The notes: a model not told the origin generated them from the sequence alone. Counted from the stretch's first letter, positions 55,828 to 64,000 are shown. The stretch: DNA of 64,000 bases from Gordonia araii NBRC 100433 (GCF_000241265.1 NZ_BAEE01000048.1:93024-157023), one strand, 5' to 3'. Translations and numbers: made by a program.

Positions 55828-57377
55828 TCACCCCGGACCACGAAGTCCTCATCATCGGCGCGGGATTCGGCGGCATCGGCGCCGGCGTCGAACTCGACCG
55901 TGCCGGAATCTCCGACTTTCTCATCATCGACAAGAACGACGGCATCGGTGGCACGTGGTGGGCCAACACCTATCCCGGCGTCGCCGTCGACATCCCGTCG
56001 ATCTACTACAGCTTCTCCTACGCCCCGCCCACGAAGTGGAGCCGCGTATTCGCACCGGGCGCCGAGGTTCAGGAGTACGCCGAGCAGGTCGTCGACGAGT
56101 TCGGCCTGCGCGACCGCATTCGTCTGGGCGTCACGGTGGCCGGCGGCGCGTGGGACGAGGACAGTCACCTGTGGCGGGTCAGCCTCGCCGACGGGAGCGA
56201 ACTGACCGCGCGCCACGTGATCGGTGCCGTCGGGGCGCTGGAACAGCCGCAGATGCCCGAGATCGACGGCATCGAGAAGTACGCGGGCAAAGTCGTGCAC
56301 ACCTCTCGTTGGGACCATGACTTCGACTACGCGGACAAGCGGATCGCGGTCATCGGCACCGGAGCCACCGCGCTGCAGCTCATTCCCGAGATGGCCGACG
56401 TCGCGTCGCACCTGTCGGTCTTCCAGCGCACGCCCATCTGGGTCGCTCCCAAGCCGGACGTAGCGATTCCCGACGCGGTGGCCAAGACCCTGCTGCGGGT
56501 ACCGGCGTTGCGCCGGACGATCCGGGCCGCCGTCACCGTCGGCATCGACTTCGGCATCACCGGGATCGGCGTCTTCCACAGCCGGGTGCCGTTCCTCGCG
56601 ACCGGACTCGCCAAGGGCGGCGCTCTCGGCTACCGCGCCTGGTTGCGCGGCGACCGCGAACTCGCCGACCGGCTGACACCGCAGTACGCGCCGGGCTGCA
56701 AGCGTCCGTCGGTGTCCAACCGCTATCTCAAGACTTTCACGCAGCCTCACGTCGACCTGGTCACCTCCCCGATCACCGAGATCACCGAAACGTCGGTGCG
56801 CACCGCCGATGGGGTCGAGCACGAAATCGACGTCCTGGTCTGCGCCACCGGCTTCAAGGTGATGGCCAAGGGCGCCACCCCGCCGTTCCCCCTGCGGGGC
56901 GTGGGCGGGCTGGACCTCAACTCGTTCTGGGACACCAACCGGTTCCAGGCCTACCAGGGCGTCTCGGTGCCCAAGTTCCCCAATTCCTTCCTCATCACCG
57001 GGCCGTACGGTTTCGCGGCCGGCTCCTACATCGCGATGATCGAATGCACGAGCCGCCACGCGGCTCGCGCCATCGCGGCCGCGCGCGACCGCGGCGCCAC
57101 CCGCGTCGAGATCCGCCAGGAGGCGCACGACGCCTACTACCGCAAGTACCTGGCGCGAGCCGAGAAGACGATGTGGCTGTCGGAAGCGTGCGAGGGCTCC
57201 AACACCTACTACGTGAACTACCAGGGCGATGCTGCAACCATTCGTCCGAGCACCCACATCGAAATGTGGTGGGGCAACAAGCATTTCCCGCTCGATGATT
57301 ACCGCTACGCGGCGCTGGTCGACGTCGATACGGAACCCTCGGTCGATGTGCCCGACCGGGAGCTGGCGGTGCCCTAG
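55824..57377 (+). CDS. Flavin-containing monooxygenase, Baeyer-Villiger type (rightward operon)
   Basis: A 517-residue FAD/NADPH monooxygenase with VLIIGAGFGGIGAG, DKNDGIGGTWWANTYPGVAVDIPS and AVIGTGATALQ. The BVMO fingerprint reads YAGKVVHTSRWDHD, with the His that is Arg in the leftward paralogue. The C-terminal region ends HFPLDDYRYAAL, which also occurs at the end of the leftward enzyme, so the two are paralogues. It likely inserts oxygen beside a ketone made by the upstream SDRs, giving an ester that the cluster's esterase could open. This pathway order is inference. Confidence 0.92.
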   Translation: MITPDHEVLIIGAGFGGIGAGVELDRAGISDFLIIDKNDGIGGTWWANTYPGVAVDIPSIYYSFSYAPPTKWSRVFAPGAEVQEYAEQVVDEFGLRDRIRLGVTVAGGAWDEDSHLWRVSLADGSELTARHVIGAVGALEQPQMPEIDGIEKYAGKVVHTSRWDHDFDYADKRIAVIGTGATALQLIPEMADVASHLSVFQRTPIWVAPKPDVAIPDAVAKTLLRVPALRRTIRAAVTVGIDFGITGIGVFHSRVPFLATGLAKGGALGYRAWLRGDRELADRLTPQYAPGCKRPSVSNRYLKTFTQPHVDLVTSPITEITETSVRTADGVEHEIDVLVCATGFKVMAKGATPPFPLRGVGGLDLNSFWDTNRFQAYQGVSVPKFPNSFLITGPYGFAAGSYIAMIECTSRHAARAIAAARDRGATRVEIRQEAHDAYYRKYLARAEKTMWLSEACEGSNTYYVNYQGDAATIRPSTHIEMWWGNKHFPLDDYRYAALVDVDTEPSVDVPDRELAVP

Positions 57378-57429
57378 TCTCACCGGGAGTACGCGGCGAC
57401 AGGCTACTTGCCGTAGTGGAGGAGGTGCG

Positions 57430-58818
57430 ATGACCAACGTCCGGCAGGGCCGAGTCCGTCGCGGTGCGACGCTGGGCCGCCTCGCCGCACGTGAGGCGGC
57501 TCGGCAAGCCCGGGTGCGGATGGCGATGTTGGGGCGCTCCGACCGCGCGCGGGACGTCCTCGCCGAGCGATCAACGCTTGCGGCCGCGGAACAGATCGTC
57601 GACGTTCTGGGCCATCTCAAAGGCGGAGCGATGAAGCTCGGTCAGATGCTGTCGGTCTTGGACCTCGACATGATCCCCGAATCCCATCGCGACGTGTTCC
57701 GCCAGCGTCTCGCCTCGCTGAGGGATCAGGCGCCGAAGGTCCCCTTCCCCGCGATGCGCGGCCTGATCGAGGACGAGCTCGGTCCGCTCGATACGGTTTT
57801 CGCCTCCTTCGAGCCGACACCCATCGCGGCGGCGTCGATCGGCCAGGTCTACCGCGGAACACTTCACGACGGACGGGTGGTCGCGGTGAAGGTCCAGTAC
57901 CCGGGAATCGAGACGGCTATTCGCTCCGACATCCGCAACCTCGCGCTGTTCGCCAAGATGTGGAAGTCGTTGTGGCCGGGAATCGACTCGTCCGGGATCG
58001 TCTCAGAACTCGCGACAACACTTGAGAACGAACTCGACTATCGGCTCGAGGCACGCAATCAACACCACCTGGCGGGGGCCTATCGAGGCCATCCGTTCAT
58101 CGTGATTCCCGATGTCATCCCGGAGCATTCGACTCATCGTGTGTTGACGACCGAGTATTTCGACGGCGTCGGCTTCGACGAGATCCGTCAGCGCTCCGCC
58201 GCCGAGCGCGATCATGTCGGCGAGCTGGTTTTCCGCTTCTACGTCGGCTCGATTTTCGATCGCGCGGAGTTCTGCGGCGACCCGCATCCCGGCAACATCC
58301 TCTTGGGTGCCGACGGCCGGCTCTGCATCGTCGATTTCGGTCTGTACATCCACATGGATCCGGCTCGCGTCGAGCTCGAGAAGCAGACACTGCGATTCGC
58401 GCAGGCCGGCGCGGGCGACGACCTGCTGGATCTGCTCGCCGAGAACGGTATTCTGACCGACCCGTCGAGTGTCAGCGGCGAACAGTTCGTCGACTACATC
58501 GCCAGTGCGGCCGGCTGGCACCTCATCGACGACGAATTGACGATCACGCCGGAGGTCGCCACCTCGGCGGTCGTCAACGCCATCGATATCAGGGAGCCTC
58601 AGTTCCGCTCGATCCGCAAGCAGAACCTGCCGCCGGAGCATGTCATGTCCCGGCGGACGGAGTTCTTCACCTTCGGATTGCTCGGTCAGCTTGCCGCGAC
58701 CAACAACTGGCACCGCATCTCCGAGGAGTGGGTCGACGGCGCGACACCCGCGACGGAGATCGGCCGGAGGATCGCCGAATGGGAGAACGCCCGAGACGGG
58801 CGGTCCGGTAGGGACTAG
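57430..58818 (+). CDS. ABC1/AarF (UbiB-type) atypical kinase
   Basis: A 462-residue ABC1-family protein. The KxGQ motif (KLGQMLSV), the ala-rich loop PIAAASIGQVYRG, the VAVKVQYPG lysine, NELDYRLEA, CGDPHPGNIL and the DFG triad are visible. These atypical kinases, including UbiB and Coq8, support isoprenoid-lipid and quinone pathways. It lies 52 bases after the monooxygenase with a strong GGAGGAGG site, so it may extend the rightward operon. Its stop shares CTAG with the converging TetR gene. Confidence 0.93.
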   Translation: MTNVRQGRVRRGATLGRLAAREAARQARVRMAMLGRSDRARDVLAERSTLAAAEQIVDVLGHLKGGAMKLGQMLSVLDLDMIPESHRDVFRQRLASLRDQAPKVPFPAMRGLIEDELGPLDTVFASFEPTPIAAASIGQVYRGTLHDGRVVAVKVQYPGIETAIRSDIRNLALFAKMWKSLWPGIDSSGIVSELATTLENELDYRLEARNQHHLAGAYRGHPFIVIPDVIPEHSTHRVLTTEYFDGVGFDEIRQRSAAERDHVGELVFRFYVGSIFDRAEFCGDPHPGNILLGADGRLCIVDFGLYIHMDPARVELEKQTLRFAQAGAGDDLLDLLAENGILTDPSSVSGEQFVDYIASAAGWHLIDDELTITPEVATSAVVNAIDIREPQFRSIRKQNLPPEHVMSRRTEFFTFGLLGQLAATNNWHRISEEWVDGATPATEIGRRIAEWENARDGRSGRD

Positions 58819-59456
58819 CCGGTCTTACCGAGTTCGTCGACCGCGTCGCCCAGTCGCTGAAACCACATCCGCGCCTCACCGGTAAGCAGCGCGACGGAAC
58901 GATCCAGGTCGATGATTCCGCCGACCCGCAAGGCAGACAGTCCGATTCCGGTCGCCAATAGCGTGTTGAGCGCGTCGTCGGCGAGATCGTTGACCAGCGA
59001 CGTGTCGATTGGAAGGAAGTCCTCCAGCAATACCCGCGCCGACTCGATGATCCGCTCCGTGGCGCTGATCAGCGCTTCGCGCTGGTCGGAGTGGAACACG
59101 CTGATCGCATACTCGGCAGCGAGGATGGTGAGCGCGGTGTCGTCGGTGAGACGCGCCCACCACGACGCGAGGACGGCCAGTCGGGACTCGATGTCCTCGT
59201 CCGAGGCCATCAAACCGCTCATGAGCGCTGCCAACTCGCCGGAGGAACGTCGCTTGAGCACCTCGACGCACAGGTCCTCTTTGCTCTCATAGTTGCTGTA
59301 GACAGCGCCTATGGTCCGCCCCGTCTCCGCGGCAATGGTCGCGAGCGAGGTTCCGTGATAGCCGTTCGCGATGAACAGCTTCTCCGCGGCCTCGAGGATC
59401 TCCTCACGCGTCTGTGCTCGGCTTTCAGCGCGAGTAAGGACCTTCTTGGCGGCCAC
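58815..59456 (-). CDS. TetR/AcrR-family regulator beside the oxidative cluster
   Basis: A 213-residue TetR protein. The DNA-binding domain (residues 14-60) has REEILEAAEKLFIANGYHGTSLATIAAETGRTIGAVYSNYESKEDL. The C-terminal ligand-binding domain is typical in length. A GTG start (59456) lies 40 bases from a perfect palindrome. It converges on the ABC1 gene with a 4-base overlap. It is the nearest regulator to the divergent operons, yet the operator at its own promoter differs from the one at 53917-54030. Confidence 0.9.
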   Translation of the reverse strand: MAAKKVLTRAESRAQTREEILEAAEKLFIANGYHGTSLATIAAETGRTIGAVYSNYESKEDLCVEVLKRRSSGELAALMSGLMASDEDIESRLAVLASWWARLTDDTALTILAAEYAISVFHSDQREALISATERIIESARVLLEDFLPIDTSLVNDLADDALNTLLATGIGLSALRVGGIIDLDRSVALLTGEARMWFQRLGDAVDELGKTG

Positions 59457-59495
59457 GTGGCGGCTCCTCCTTCGGGGTGGTTTGCTGGCGATCGA

Positions 59496-59512
59496 ATGCG
59501 ACGACGTCGCAT
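59496..59512. promoter_or_regulatory. 17-bp palindrome upstream of the TetR gene
   Basis: ATGCGAC-GAC-GTCGCAT has perfect seven-base arms around GAC, 40 bases upstream of the TetR GTG. Its size and place fit an autoregulatory TetR operator. Confidence 0.65.
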
Positions 59513-59592
59513 AACGATGCTATCGCAAGGCGCTGCGGTCTGCGCGGTCGCTGGGCCGTGGTGGCTGCTCGGGTAATCGATTCGCGGACCAC

Positions 59593-59966
59593 CTATTCGT
59601 TCGCCTCGCGACATTGCCGGTACAGGCGCTCGGCCCCCGACCCTTCGAGTAGCTCCGGTTCGATCGGACGTCCCGATACCGCCAGGAGCAGATCTATCGC
59701 CGCGCCGCTTCCGGCCCGTCACATGCTGGAGGTGCGCCGCGCGATTGGTCCCGACGAGCTCATGCACGAAGTCGCTCCGGGACTCCCGAACTGAGTTGTA
59801 GGTGTCGATCTGCGACCGGTCTGCCGCACCGGACTCGGCGAGTGCCTGAGTGCAGCGTTGAGGTGTACGGTCGACCATTCTCGATACGGGCTGTCTGCGT
59901 CGGGCGGATCGACGCAAGGATGTCACGGAGCGCTGCGAGGATGGTTGCAGCTTCGGTGCTCTGCAC
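59593..59966 (-). pseudogene. Frameshifted remnant gene with a HEPN-like Rx4H motif
   Basis: Three leftward frames in series show protein-like sequence: MQSTEAATILAALRDILASI from ATG 59966, then ALAESGAADRSQIDTYNSV with RSDFVHEL, then AAIDLLLAVSGRPIEPELLE to RLYRQCREANE before a TAG at 59593-59595. Read together they give about 120 residues of one decayed protein, broken by at least two frameshifts. RSDFVH fits the R-x4-H motif of HEPN domains, but the family is not established. The surrounding 59513-60123 stretch holds no intact gene. Confidence 0.45.
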
Positions 59967-60123
59967 CGAAGCTAGCCGACTTTCGCGGCCTAGTAGGAAC
60001 CGACTTTCGCCCCAGTCTCGAAGCTTTGTCCCTACCTGCAGTCCGGCGCTAGGTCAGGGGTGTCGGGGACGTTCCCTACGCTAATGGGTAGCCATTGCCG
60101 ACCAGACAAGAGGAACGCGGACG

Positions 60124-60564
60124 ATGAACTCATGCAGCCCGACCTGGGTGCCACCTCTGGTTGCAGTGATCAGTATCTTCGCGGCCTACTGGACAGCGGA
60201 GTTGGTAGGTCGGCGAAATCGCGGCGCCGACGCCCGAAAGCGCAGAGTGGACAGGGTTGTCGAAGCGACGGTTCGCCTGGAAAAGGCGTACACCAGCTAC
60301 CGCATGGACGGTGACACCAAAGAGACAACTCACGAACTCAACGCTGCGATTCGCCTCCTAGATCAGAGCGTCGCCGTCTGCGGAGACCGCTGGGTCGCGG
60401 ACCGTGCTAAGTCCCTCAAGGACGGGCTGCGGCTCTACTACCTGATGTTCGGACAGCCGTACGACCCGCTCAACGACGAAGGAATGCAGCCTCCCGGCCT
60501 TGGGGAATTGCGGCAGCGTAACGAGGCGCTGGGTAAAGCTCTGCGAACCTACGAGGACGGCTAG
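60124..60564 (+). CDS. One-helix membrane protein, islet gene
   Basis: A 146-residue protein with an N-terminal membrane helix (residues 9-28, VPPLVAVISIFAAYWTAELV), a basic stop-transfer patch (RRNRGADARKRRVDR) and a mainly helical cytosolic domain of about 110 residues (LDQSVAVCGDRWVADRAKSLKDGLRLYY). No family is recognised. The region's base composition is less GC-rich than the neighbouring core genes. It converges on the STAS-like gene, sharing CTAG at 60561-60564. It may supply the membrane end of the STAS/HATPase module. Confidence 0.65.
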   Translation: MNSCSPTWVPPLVAVISIFAAYWTAELVGRRNRGADARKRRVDRVVEATVRLEKAYTSYRMDGDTKETTHELNAAIRLLDQSVAVCGDRWVADRAKSLKDGLRLYYLMFGQPYDPLNDEGMQPPGLGELRQRNEALGKALRTYEDG

Positions 60565-60845
60565 GAAGAAACCGTGAGGCGATCGGACACCCCGTGGACA
60601 TCAGCGCGCCGCACCAAATAGTCCGCGAACTCCTGATCAGTCACGCGCACAGCATGCAGAGCCTGCGCCTTACGACGGACCAGAACCTCCTGGACCAGTT
60701 CGTCCGCGAATGAGACGGTGGCAGCGAGCAGGCCATGGCAATCGAGGATGACCTCCGAGTTGCTCAGGTCCGAGGGGAGTTCAGCAAGCAGTTCCTGCGC
60801 ACGGTCCCTCGAACCAGCTAGCGAAGGGGCTTCGAGTGTTGCCAT
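60561..60845 (-). CDS. STAS-like protein (DUF4325 type)
   Basis: A 94-residue protein whose core VILDCHGLLAATVSFADELVQEVLVRR fits the DUF4325 STAS-like pattern (V-LDF-G-V--SSSFADEL). The phosphorylatable Ser of STAS antagonists would fall at SFADEL. It starts at ATG 60845 after the excellent AAGGAGGG site, 12 bases after the STAS-HATPase stop, so the two are an operon. It is probably a partner or substrate of the ATPase protein, as SpoIIAA is of SpoIIAB. That role is inferred. Confidence 0.7.
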   Translation of the reverse strand: MATLEAPSLAGSRDRAQELLAELPSDLSNSEVILDCHGLLAATVSFADELVQEVLVRRKAQALHAVRVTDQEFADYLVRRADVHGVSDRLTVSS

Positions 60846-60857
60846 ATCGAACCCTCC

Positions 60858-61703
60858 TTATTTCCGTCGGGCGGTGGCCGATGGTGTCCACCTAGCGTAG
60901 ATCATTGTTCCTGTGTACGGAGTGGTCAGCTGGTCATAGCGCCACTCGTTGCTATCAGCGTAAATCCGCCCTCTGACATCCCCTGACCAGACATGCACCT
61001 GACCGCCGCGACGATGGACACGGGTGAGTAGGTCAAACAGGCCCTCCCCTCGCCTCTCCCCGGTGCCTGAGACACCCTGGGTGAACGCAAGGCGGATCGC
61101 GTCCATGTCATCATCAACGGAGTGCCATGGCTCTAGTGATCCCCGCAGACCGATCCCAGTGTCGGCGATCGCGAAGGTGATCTCCCGGTTCGTCGGTGTC
61201 GGCAGGACCTGCATAGCAGCGAATCCGCCTTCCGTCGCGCTGTGTTCGATGTTGACCATGACCTCCGCGATCGCCCGAAAAAAGTCGTTGGCGTCCTCGC
61301 TCGATCCACCCTCAGAGGTGATTGCGGCGTGAATCGTGGCACAAATGCTGTCTACATCCGGCGGCGTGAAGTGCTGAAGCTCCAGCAAACTCGGGCCAAC
61401 GTAGTGCTCGTTCACCGGAGGCAGTGCATGGTCAATACCCAACTGTTCAAGCAACGTGCCTAGACGCATCCGCGATAGGTAGCTCGCTATCTCCCATTTG
61501 GAGGGGGCCACGAAGCGCACCGCTCGCCAGGCCTTACAGGCTCGTTCGGCCTCCGCCGCTACAAGCGCCAGCCCGCAGGAGTCGATGAACTGTGCACTAC
61601 TCAAGTCGATAACTACAGTGCTGTCGTCGTCTCGACGGAACCATCGGGTGGCCGAGTTGTAGACGAGCTTTGGTCGGAGGTCAGGTGGCGGCTGGATTCC
61701 CAC
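60858..61703 (-). CDS. STAS domain + HATPase (anti-sigma-factor-like) fusion
   Basis: A 281-residue fusion. Residues 25-120 form a STAS domain (STVVIDLSSAQFIDSCGLALVAAEAERA). Residues 130-275 form a GHKL/HATPase fold: N box FRAIAEVMVNIEHSA, G1 box AIADTGIGLRG, G2-like GERRGEGLFDLL. It lacks a histidine-kinase dimerisation helix, so it resembles RsbW/SpoIIAB-type serine kinases rather than sensor kinases. A GTG starts it, with a weak ribosome site. The neighbour with a STAS-like fold is the probable substrate; no sigma factor is in the window. Confidence 0.78.
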   Translation of the reverse strand: MGIQPPPDLRPKLVYNSATRWFRRDDDSTVVIDLSSAQFIDSCGLALVAAEAERACKAWRAVRFVAPSKWEIASYLSRMRLGTLLEQLGIDHALPPVNEHYVGPSLLELQHFTPPDVDSICATIHAAITSEGGSSEDANDFFRAIAEVMVNIEHSATEGGFAAMQVLPTPTNREITFAIADTGIGLRGSLEPWHSVDDDMDAIRLAFTQGVSGTGERRGEGLFDLLTRVHRRGGQVHVWSGDVRGRIYADSNEWRYDQLTTPYTGTMIYARWTPSATARRK

Positions 61704-61823
61704 CCGGACATCTTCACACGCGCATACTTGCGGGTAATTGCACGATCATGACAGAGACCTCAGTTCAGAAGCCGAATGCGTCGGTTCGAACCTGGGATTC
61801 TCGTAGCGGTAGACCGCTGATTG

Positions 61824-61906
61824 TGGGCGAAGGGGGACTTGAACCCCCACGTCCCGAAGGACACTGGCACCTGAAGCCAGCGCGTCTGCCATTCCGCCAC
61901 TCGCCC
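61824..61906 (-). tRNA. leuT: tRNA-Leu (anticodon CAG)
   Basis: Reading leftward from 61906, the acceptor GGGCGAG pairs with TTCGCCC (one G-U), with A as discriminator at 61824 and no encoded CCA. The D arm, the anticodon stem CTGGC/GCCAG with loop TTCAGGT (anticodon CAG), a long variable arm (GTCC TTC GGGAC), and the T arm GGGGGTTCAAGTCCCCC are all present. The length of 83 fits a class II tRNA. It lies between the accessory islet and fhaA, as in mycobacteria. Confidence 0.97.
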
Positions 61907-62161
61907 GTGGCACTGGAAACAGTGCGTCCGCTTGGACCCGAGAACGATAGCACGGTCGCCGTTGACGGCGAAAATTCATAGGTCCACCTGCGGCTACACC
62001 CTTTGCCAGCATGAAACCACTGTTGCTGTCGTTGCCAATGTGACTATCTTGTGTCCCAACCACGTCCCGTGGCCGCTATCATGAAACGATCTGTTCCGCA
62101 CGCGCGACACGCCAGTGAAGAATGAGCGTGAAGTACCACTGAAGAAGGGAGGGGTCCGACG

Positions 62162-63325
62162 TTGGGCATTTTGCAGCGCATCGAGCGCAAGCTCGAAGGT
62201 GCCGTCGACGACGGCTTCGCCCGGGTCTTCGGTGGTCAGATCGCCCCTCAGGAGATCGAGCACGCGCTCGCGCGCGAGGCCGAGGACTCGCTGAAGGCCC
62301 TCGAGGTCGGCGCCTACCTGGCCGCGAACAGCTACACCCTGCAGGTGTCGGAGAGCGATTTCGCCGCGCTAGACGCCGAGTACGAATTGAACCGGAAGAC
62401 CTTCTCCCGCCACCTGGACGACTTCATCCGTGACAGCGGGTGGCAAACTTACGGGTCAGTCGTCGTAGAGTTCGACCCGTCACCAGAACTTCACACCGGA
62501 CAGATGCGCGTCACCGCCGTCGTTGACCCCGACGTGCGACCCCGGCCCCACTCGAGCCGGGGCCACCCCGGCGATGCATCCACCGACCACCCAAACCAAC
62601 GAGACAATGCACAGCTAGGAGCCCCGCAAATGACTCAGAACACCGGAAACGACCAGGCTGGATACCAGCAGGGCGGTGGCTACCAGCAAGGCGGCTACGA
62701 CCAGGGCTACCAACAGGGCGGCTACCAGCAGGCCTATGACCAGGGCCAGGGCGGCGGCTACGGCCAGCAGCCCTCGTACGACCAGCAGGGTTATGACCAG
62801 CAGGGCTATGACCAGGGCGGCTACCAGCAGGGTTACGACCAGGGCGGTTACGGCGGCCAGCAGCAGCCCGGCTACGACCAGGGGTACCAGCAGGGCGGCT
62901 ACGACCAGCAGCCCTCCTACGACCAGGGCTACCAGCAGGGCGGATACGGCCAGCAGCCGTCGTACGAGCAGGGCGGATACGGTCAGGGTGGCTACGGCCA
63001 GCAGCCGGCATACGGCCAGCCCGCGCAGAGCTTCGCCCCCACGGCCATCACCCTGCTCCTCGAGGACGGCAGCAACCGCACCTTCTCGTTGCGCGAAGGC
63101 TCCAACGTCATCGGCCGCGGACAGGACGCCCAGTTCCGCCTGCCCGACACCGGCGTCTCGCGCCGCCACGTCGAGATCCGCTGGGACGGCAACACGGCCA
63201 TGCTGACCGACCTGAACTCGACCAACGGCACGACCGTCAACGACGTGCAGGTTTCCAACTGGGAACTCGCCGACGGCGATCGGATCCGCATCGGGCACTC
63301 CGACATCACCGTCCGCTTCCAGTAG
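62162..63325 (+). CDS. fhaA: FHA-domain protein FhaA
   Basis: A 387-residue FhaA. Residues 1-125 form the conserved DUF3662 domain ([31 protein letters not shown]). Residues about 158-305 are a low-complexity region with many [13 protein letters not shown] repeats. Residues about 310-387 form the FHA domain (GRGQD, SRRHVEI, NSTNGT). The FHA domain binds phosphothreonine of kinase targets such as the MviN pseudokinase, so it regulates peptidoglycan synthesis. It starts with a TTG after GGAGGGG. The tRNA and fhaB flank it as in mycobacteria. Confidence 0.95.
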   Translation: MGILQRIERKLEGAVDDGFARVFGGQIAPQEIEHALAREAEDSLKALEVGAYLAANSYTLQVSESDFAALDAEYELNRKTFSRHLDDFIRDSGWQTYGSVVVEFDPSPELHTGQMRVTAVVDPDVRPRPHSSRGHPGDASTDHPNQRDNAQLGAPQMTQNTGNDQAGYQQGGGYQQGGYDQGYQQGGYQQAYDQGQGGGYGQQPSYDQQGYDQQGYDQGGYQQGYDQGGYGGQQQPGYDQGYQQGGYDQQPSYDQGYQQGGYGQQPSYEQGGYGQGGYGQQPAYGQPAQSFAPTAITLLLEDGSNRTFSLREGSNVIGRGQDAQFRLPDTGVSRRHVEIRWDGNTAMLTDLNSTNGTTVNDVQVSNWELADGDRIRIGHSDITVRFQ

Positions 63326-63529
63326 CCGCGCTCGCCCGTCGGCGGCCAGCACGCCGCGGGAAAGCGAGGTCGCAGAACGGTCTCAGTCGATACCGAACTG
63401 TCACCTTTCACGCGCTGTCGGCACGGATTCGGCCCATAAGATCGAAACGGTTGACTCACGAGGTCGGCCGCAGCAGCGTGGCTGCGGTGCCGGCCCTCGA
63501 CGGCATGTCATGACGGAAGGTGGTGCGAC

Positions 63530-63988
63530 GTGCAAGGTTTGATCCTGCAGCTGTCCCGCATCGGCTTCCTCATCTTGCTGTGGCTCTTTATCTACGCCAC
63601 CATCCGCGCCCTGCGCAACGATCTGGCCGTCGCCGCCGGCAGCCCCCTGGCGAGCCGCATCCGGTCCAGCCGGCCCCGCGTGAGGTCGTCGCGGGGATCG
63701 GCGCGCTACCTCGTCGTCACCGCGGGCGCACTCGCCAACACCCGGATCACCCTCGGCGACCAGCCGCTGCTCCTGGGCCGTGCCGACGATTCGACTCTCG
63801 TCCTCACCGACGACTACGCCTCCGAACGCCATGCCCGCTTATCGAGACGCGGCGACGACTGGTACCTGGAAGACCTCGGATCGACCAACGGCACCTATCT
63901 GGACCGGGCCAAAGTGACGACGGCGGTCCGTGTTCCCACCAGCACGCCGATCCGCATTGGCAAGACCGTGATCGAGCTGCGCCCGTGA
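63530..63988 (+). CDS. fhaB: FHA-domain protein FhaB (FipA)
   Basis: A 152-residue protein with one N-terminal membrane helix (residues 8-27, LSRIGFLILLWLFIYATIRAL) and a C-terminal FHA domain (LLLGRADD, SERHARL, GSTNGTYL). It binds phosphothreonine, and in mycobacteria FipA links FtsZ and FtsQ at division. The GTG start follows GGAAGGTG. It overlaps pstP by GTGA. The 204-base gap after fhaA (63326-63529) holds no other gene. Confidence 0.96.
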   Translation: MQGLILQLSRIGFLILLWLFIYATIRALRNDLAVAAGSPLASRIRSSRPRVRSSRGSARYLVVTAGALANTRITLGDQPLLLGRADDSTLVLTDDYASERHARLSRRGDDWYLEDLGSTNGTYLDRAKVTTAVRVPTSTPIRIGKTVIELRP

Positions 63989-64000
63989 CCCTTGTGCTGG
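63985..64000 (+). CDS. pstP: Start of phosphatase gene pstP (cut by window edge)
   Basis: Only five codons are in the window: GTG ACC CTT GTG CTG (MTLVL), overlapping the fhaB stop by GTGA. Mycobacterial PstP begins with a near-identical VTLVLRYAARSD, and pstP follows fhaB in the conserved operon. The identity rests on these residues and on position. Confidence 0.7.

Noticed and set aside
59477..59794. A rightward 105-residue open frame
   Set aside because: It has no ribosome site or family resemblance, and lies opposite the better-supported leftward frameshifted remnant.
61750..61830. An attachment site at the 3' end of tRNA-Leu
   Set aside because: No second copy of the tRNA 3' end was found on the far side of the islet, and no integrase is present.

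Overview
The window looks like ori-proximal chromosome from a high-GC, mycolate-type actinobacterium, most likely Gordonia or a close relative. Coding frames have strong G/C third positions, GTG starts and four-base ATGA/GTGA overlaps are frequent, and many genes match blocks that flank oriC in mycobacteria: glpQ1 with its Rv3843c-like neighbour, sodA, rraA, gltB/gltD, and tRNA-Leu followed by fhaA-fhaB-pstP. dnaA, dnaN and the origin itself are not in the window. The genus is an inference, because no rRNA or marker search was possible.

Layout. 1-3.8 kb: DUF5926 (partial), glpQ1, a zinc-ribbon membrane protein, a rhodanese, an AT-richer gap with two consensus DnaA boxes, then a TetR regulator. 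3.8-7.5 kb: a heterodimeric ABC exporter-fold pair behind a good IdeR/DtxR iron box, with the TetR gene as the last gene of its operon. 7.5-13.5 kb: a winged-helix protein, msrA, a 43-residue membrane peptide, sodA with a two-arm terminator, and an ECF transporter (ecfT plus a fused membrane-ATPase-ATPase protein). 13.5-18.8 kb: a Zur-like palindrome, the 3' remnant of an FAD-linked oxidase, an FNT channel, an XRE regulator/ImmA-IrrE protease/MAB_1171c-type membrane trio, and a divergent secreted collagen-like protein with repeated TACCC/GGGTA palindromes between them. 18.8-27 kb: a TM0106-type nuclease, DUF6474, gabD2-rraA, an S4 protein, a cutinase and a DUF6777 protein, separated by interspersed repeats. 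27-33 kb: gltB-gltD. 33-48.7 kb: an esterase, DUF937, DUF2207-LemA, ligB as the last gene of a sugar-transport/nagA operon, DUF2157/GDYXXLXY, and several small enzymes.

48.7-59.5 kb is a divergent oxidative cluster. Leftward run an esterase, a methyltransferase, a flavin monooxygenase, an MpaB-type oxygenase and a cysteine-less peroxiredoxin-like protein. Rightward run two SDRs, a second flavin monooxygenase and an ABC1 kinase, followed by a convergent TetR gene. Start/stop overlaps couple most of these genes, and the shared promoter region carries two copies of a roughly 23-bp palindromic motif. The content recalls the mycobacterial mymA operon (monooxygenase, LipR, SadH) but is larger and bidirectional.

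59.5-61.7 kb is a small accessory islet next to tRNA-Leu(CAG). It holds a multiply frameshifted pseudogene, a one-helix membrane protein, a STAS-like (DUF4325) protein and a STAS-HATPase fusion. The window closes with the conserved fhaA-fhaB-pstP cell-envelope signalling operon.

The best candidates for undescribed biology are the STAS/HATPase islet, the divergent monooxygenase cluster, the XRE/ImmA/MAB_1171c trio with its collagen-like neighbour, and the inverted 22-bp repeat arrays that bracket a small membrane-protein gene.
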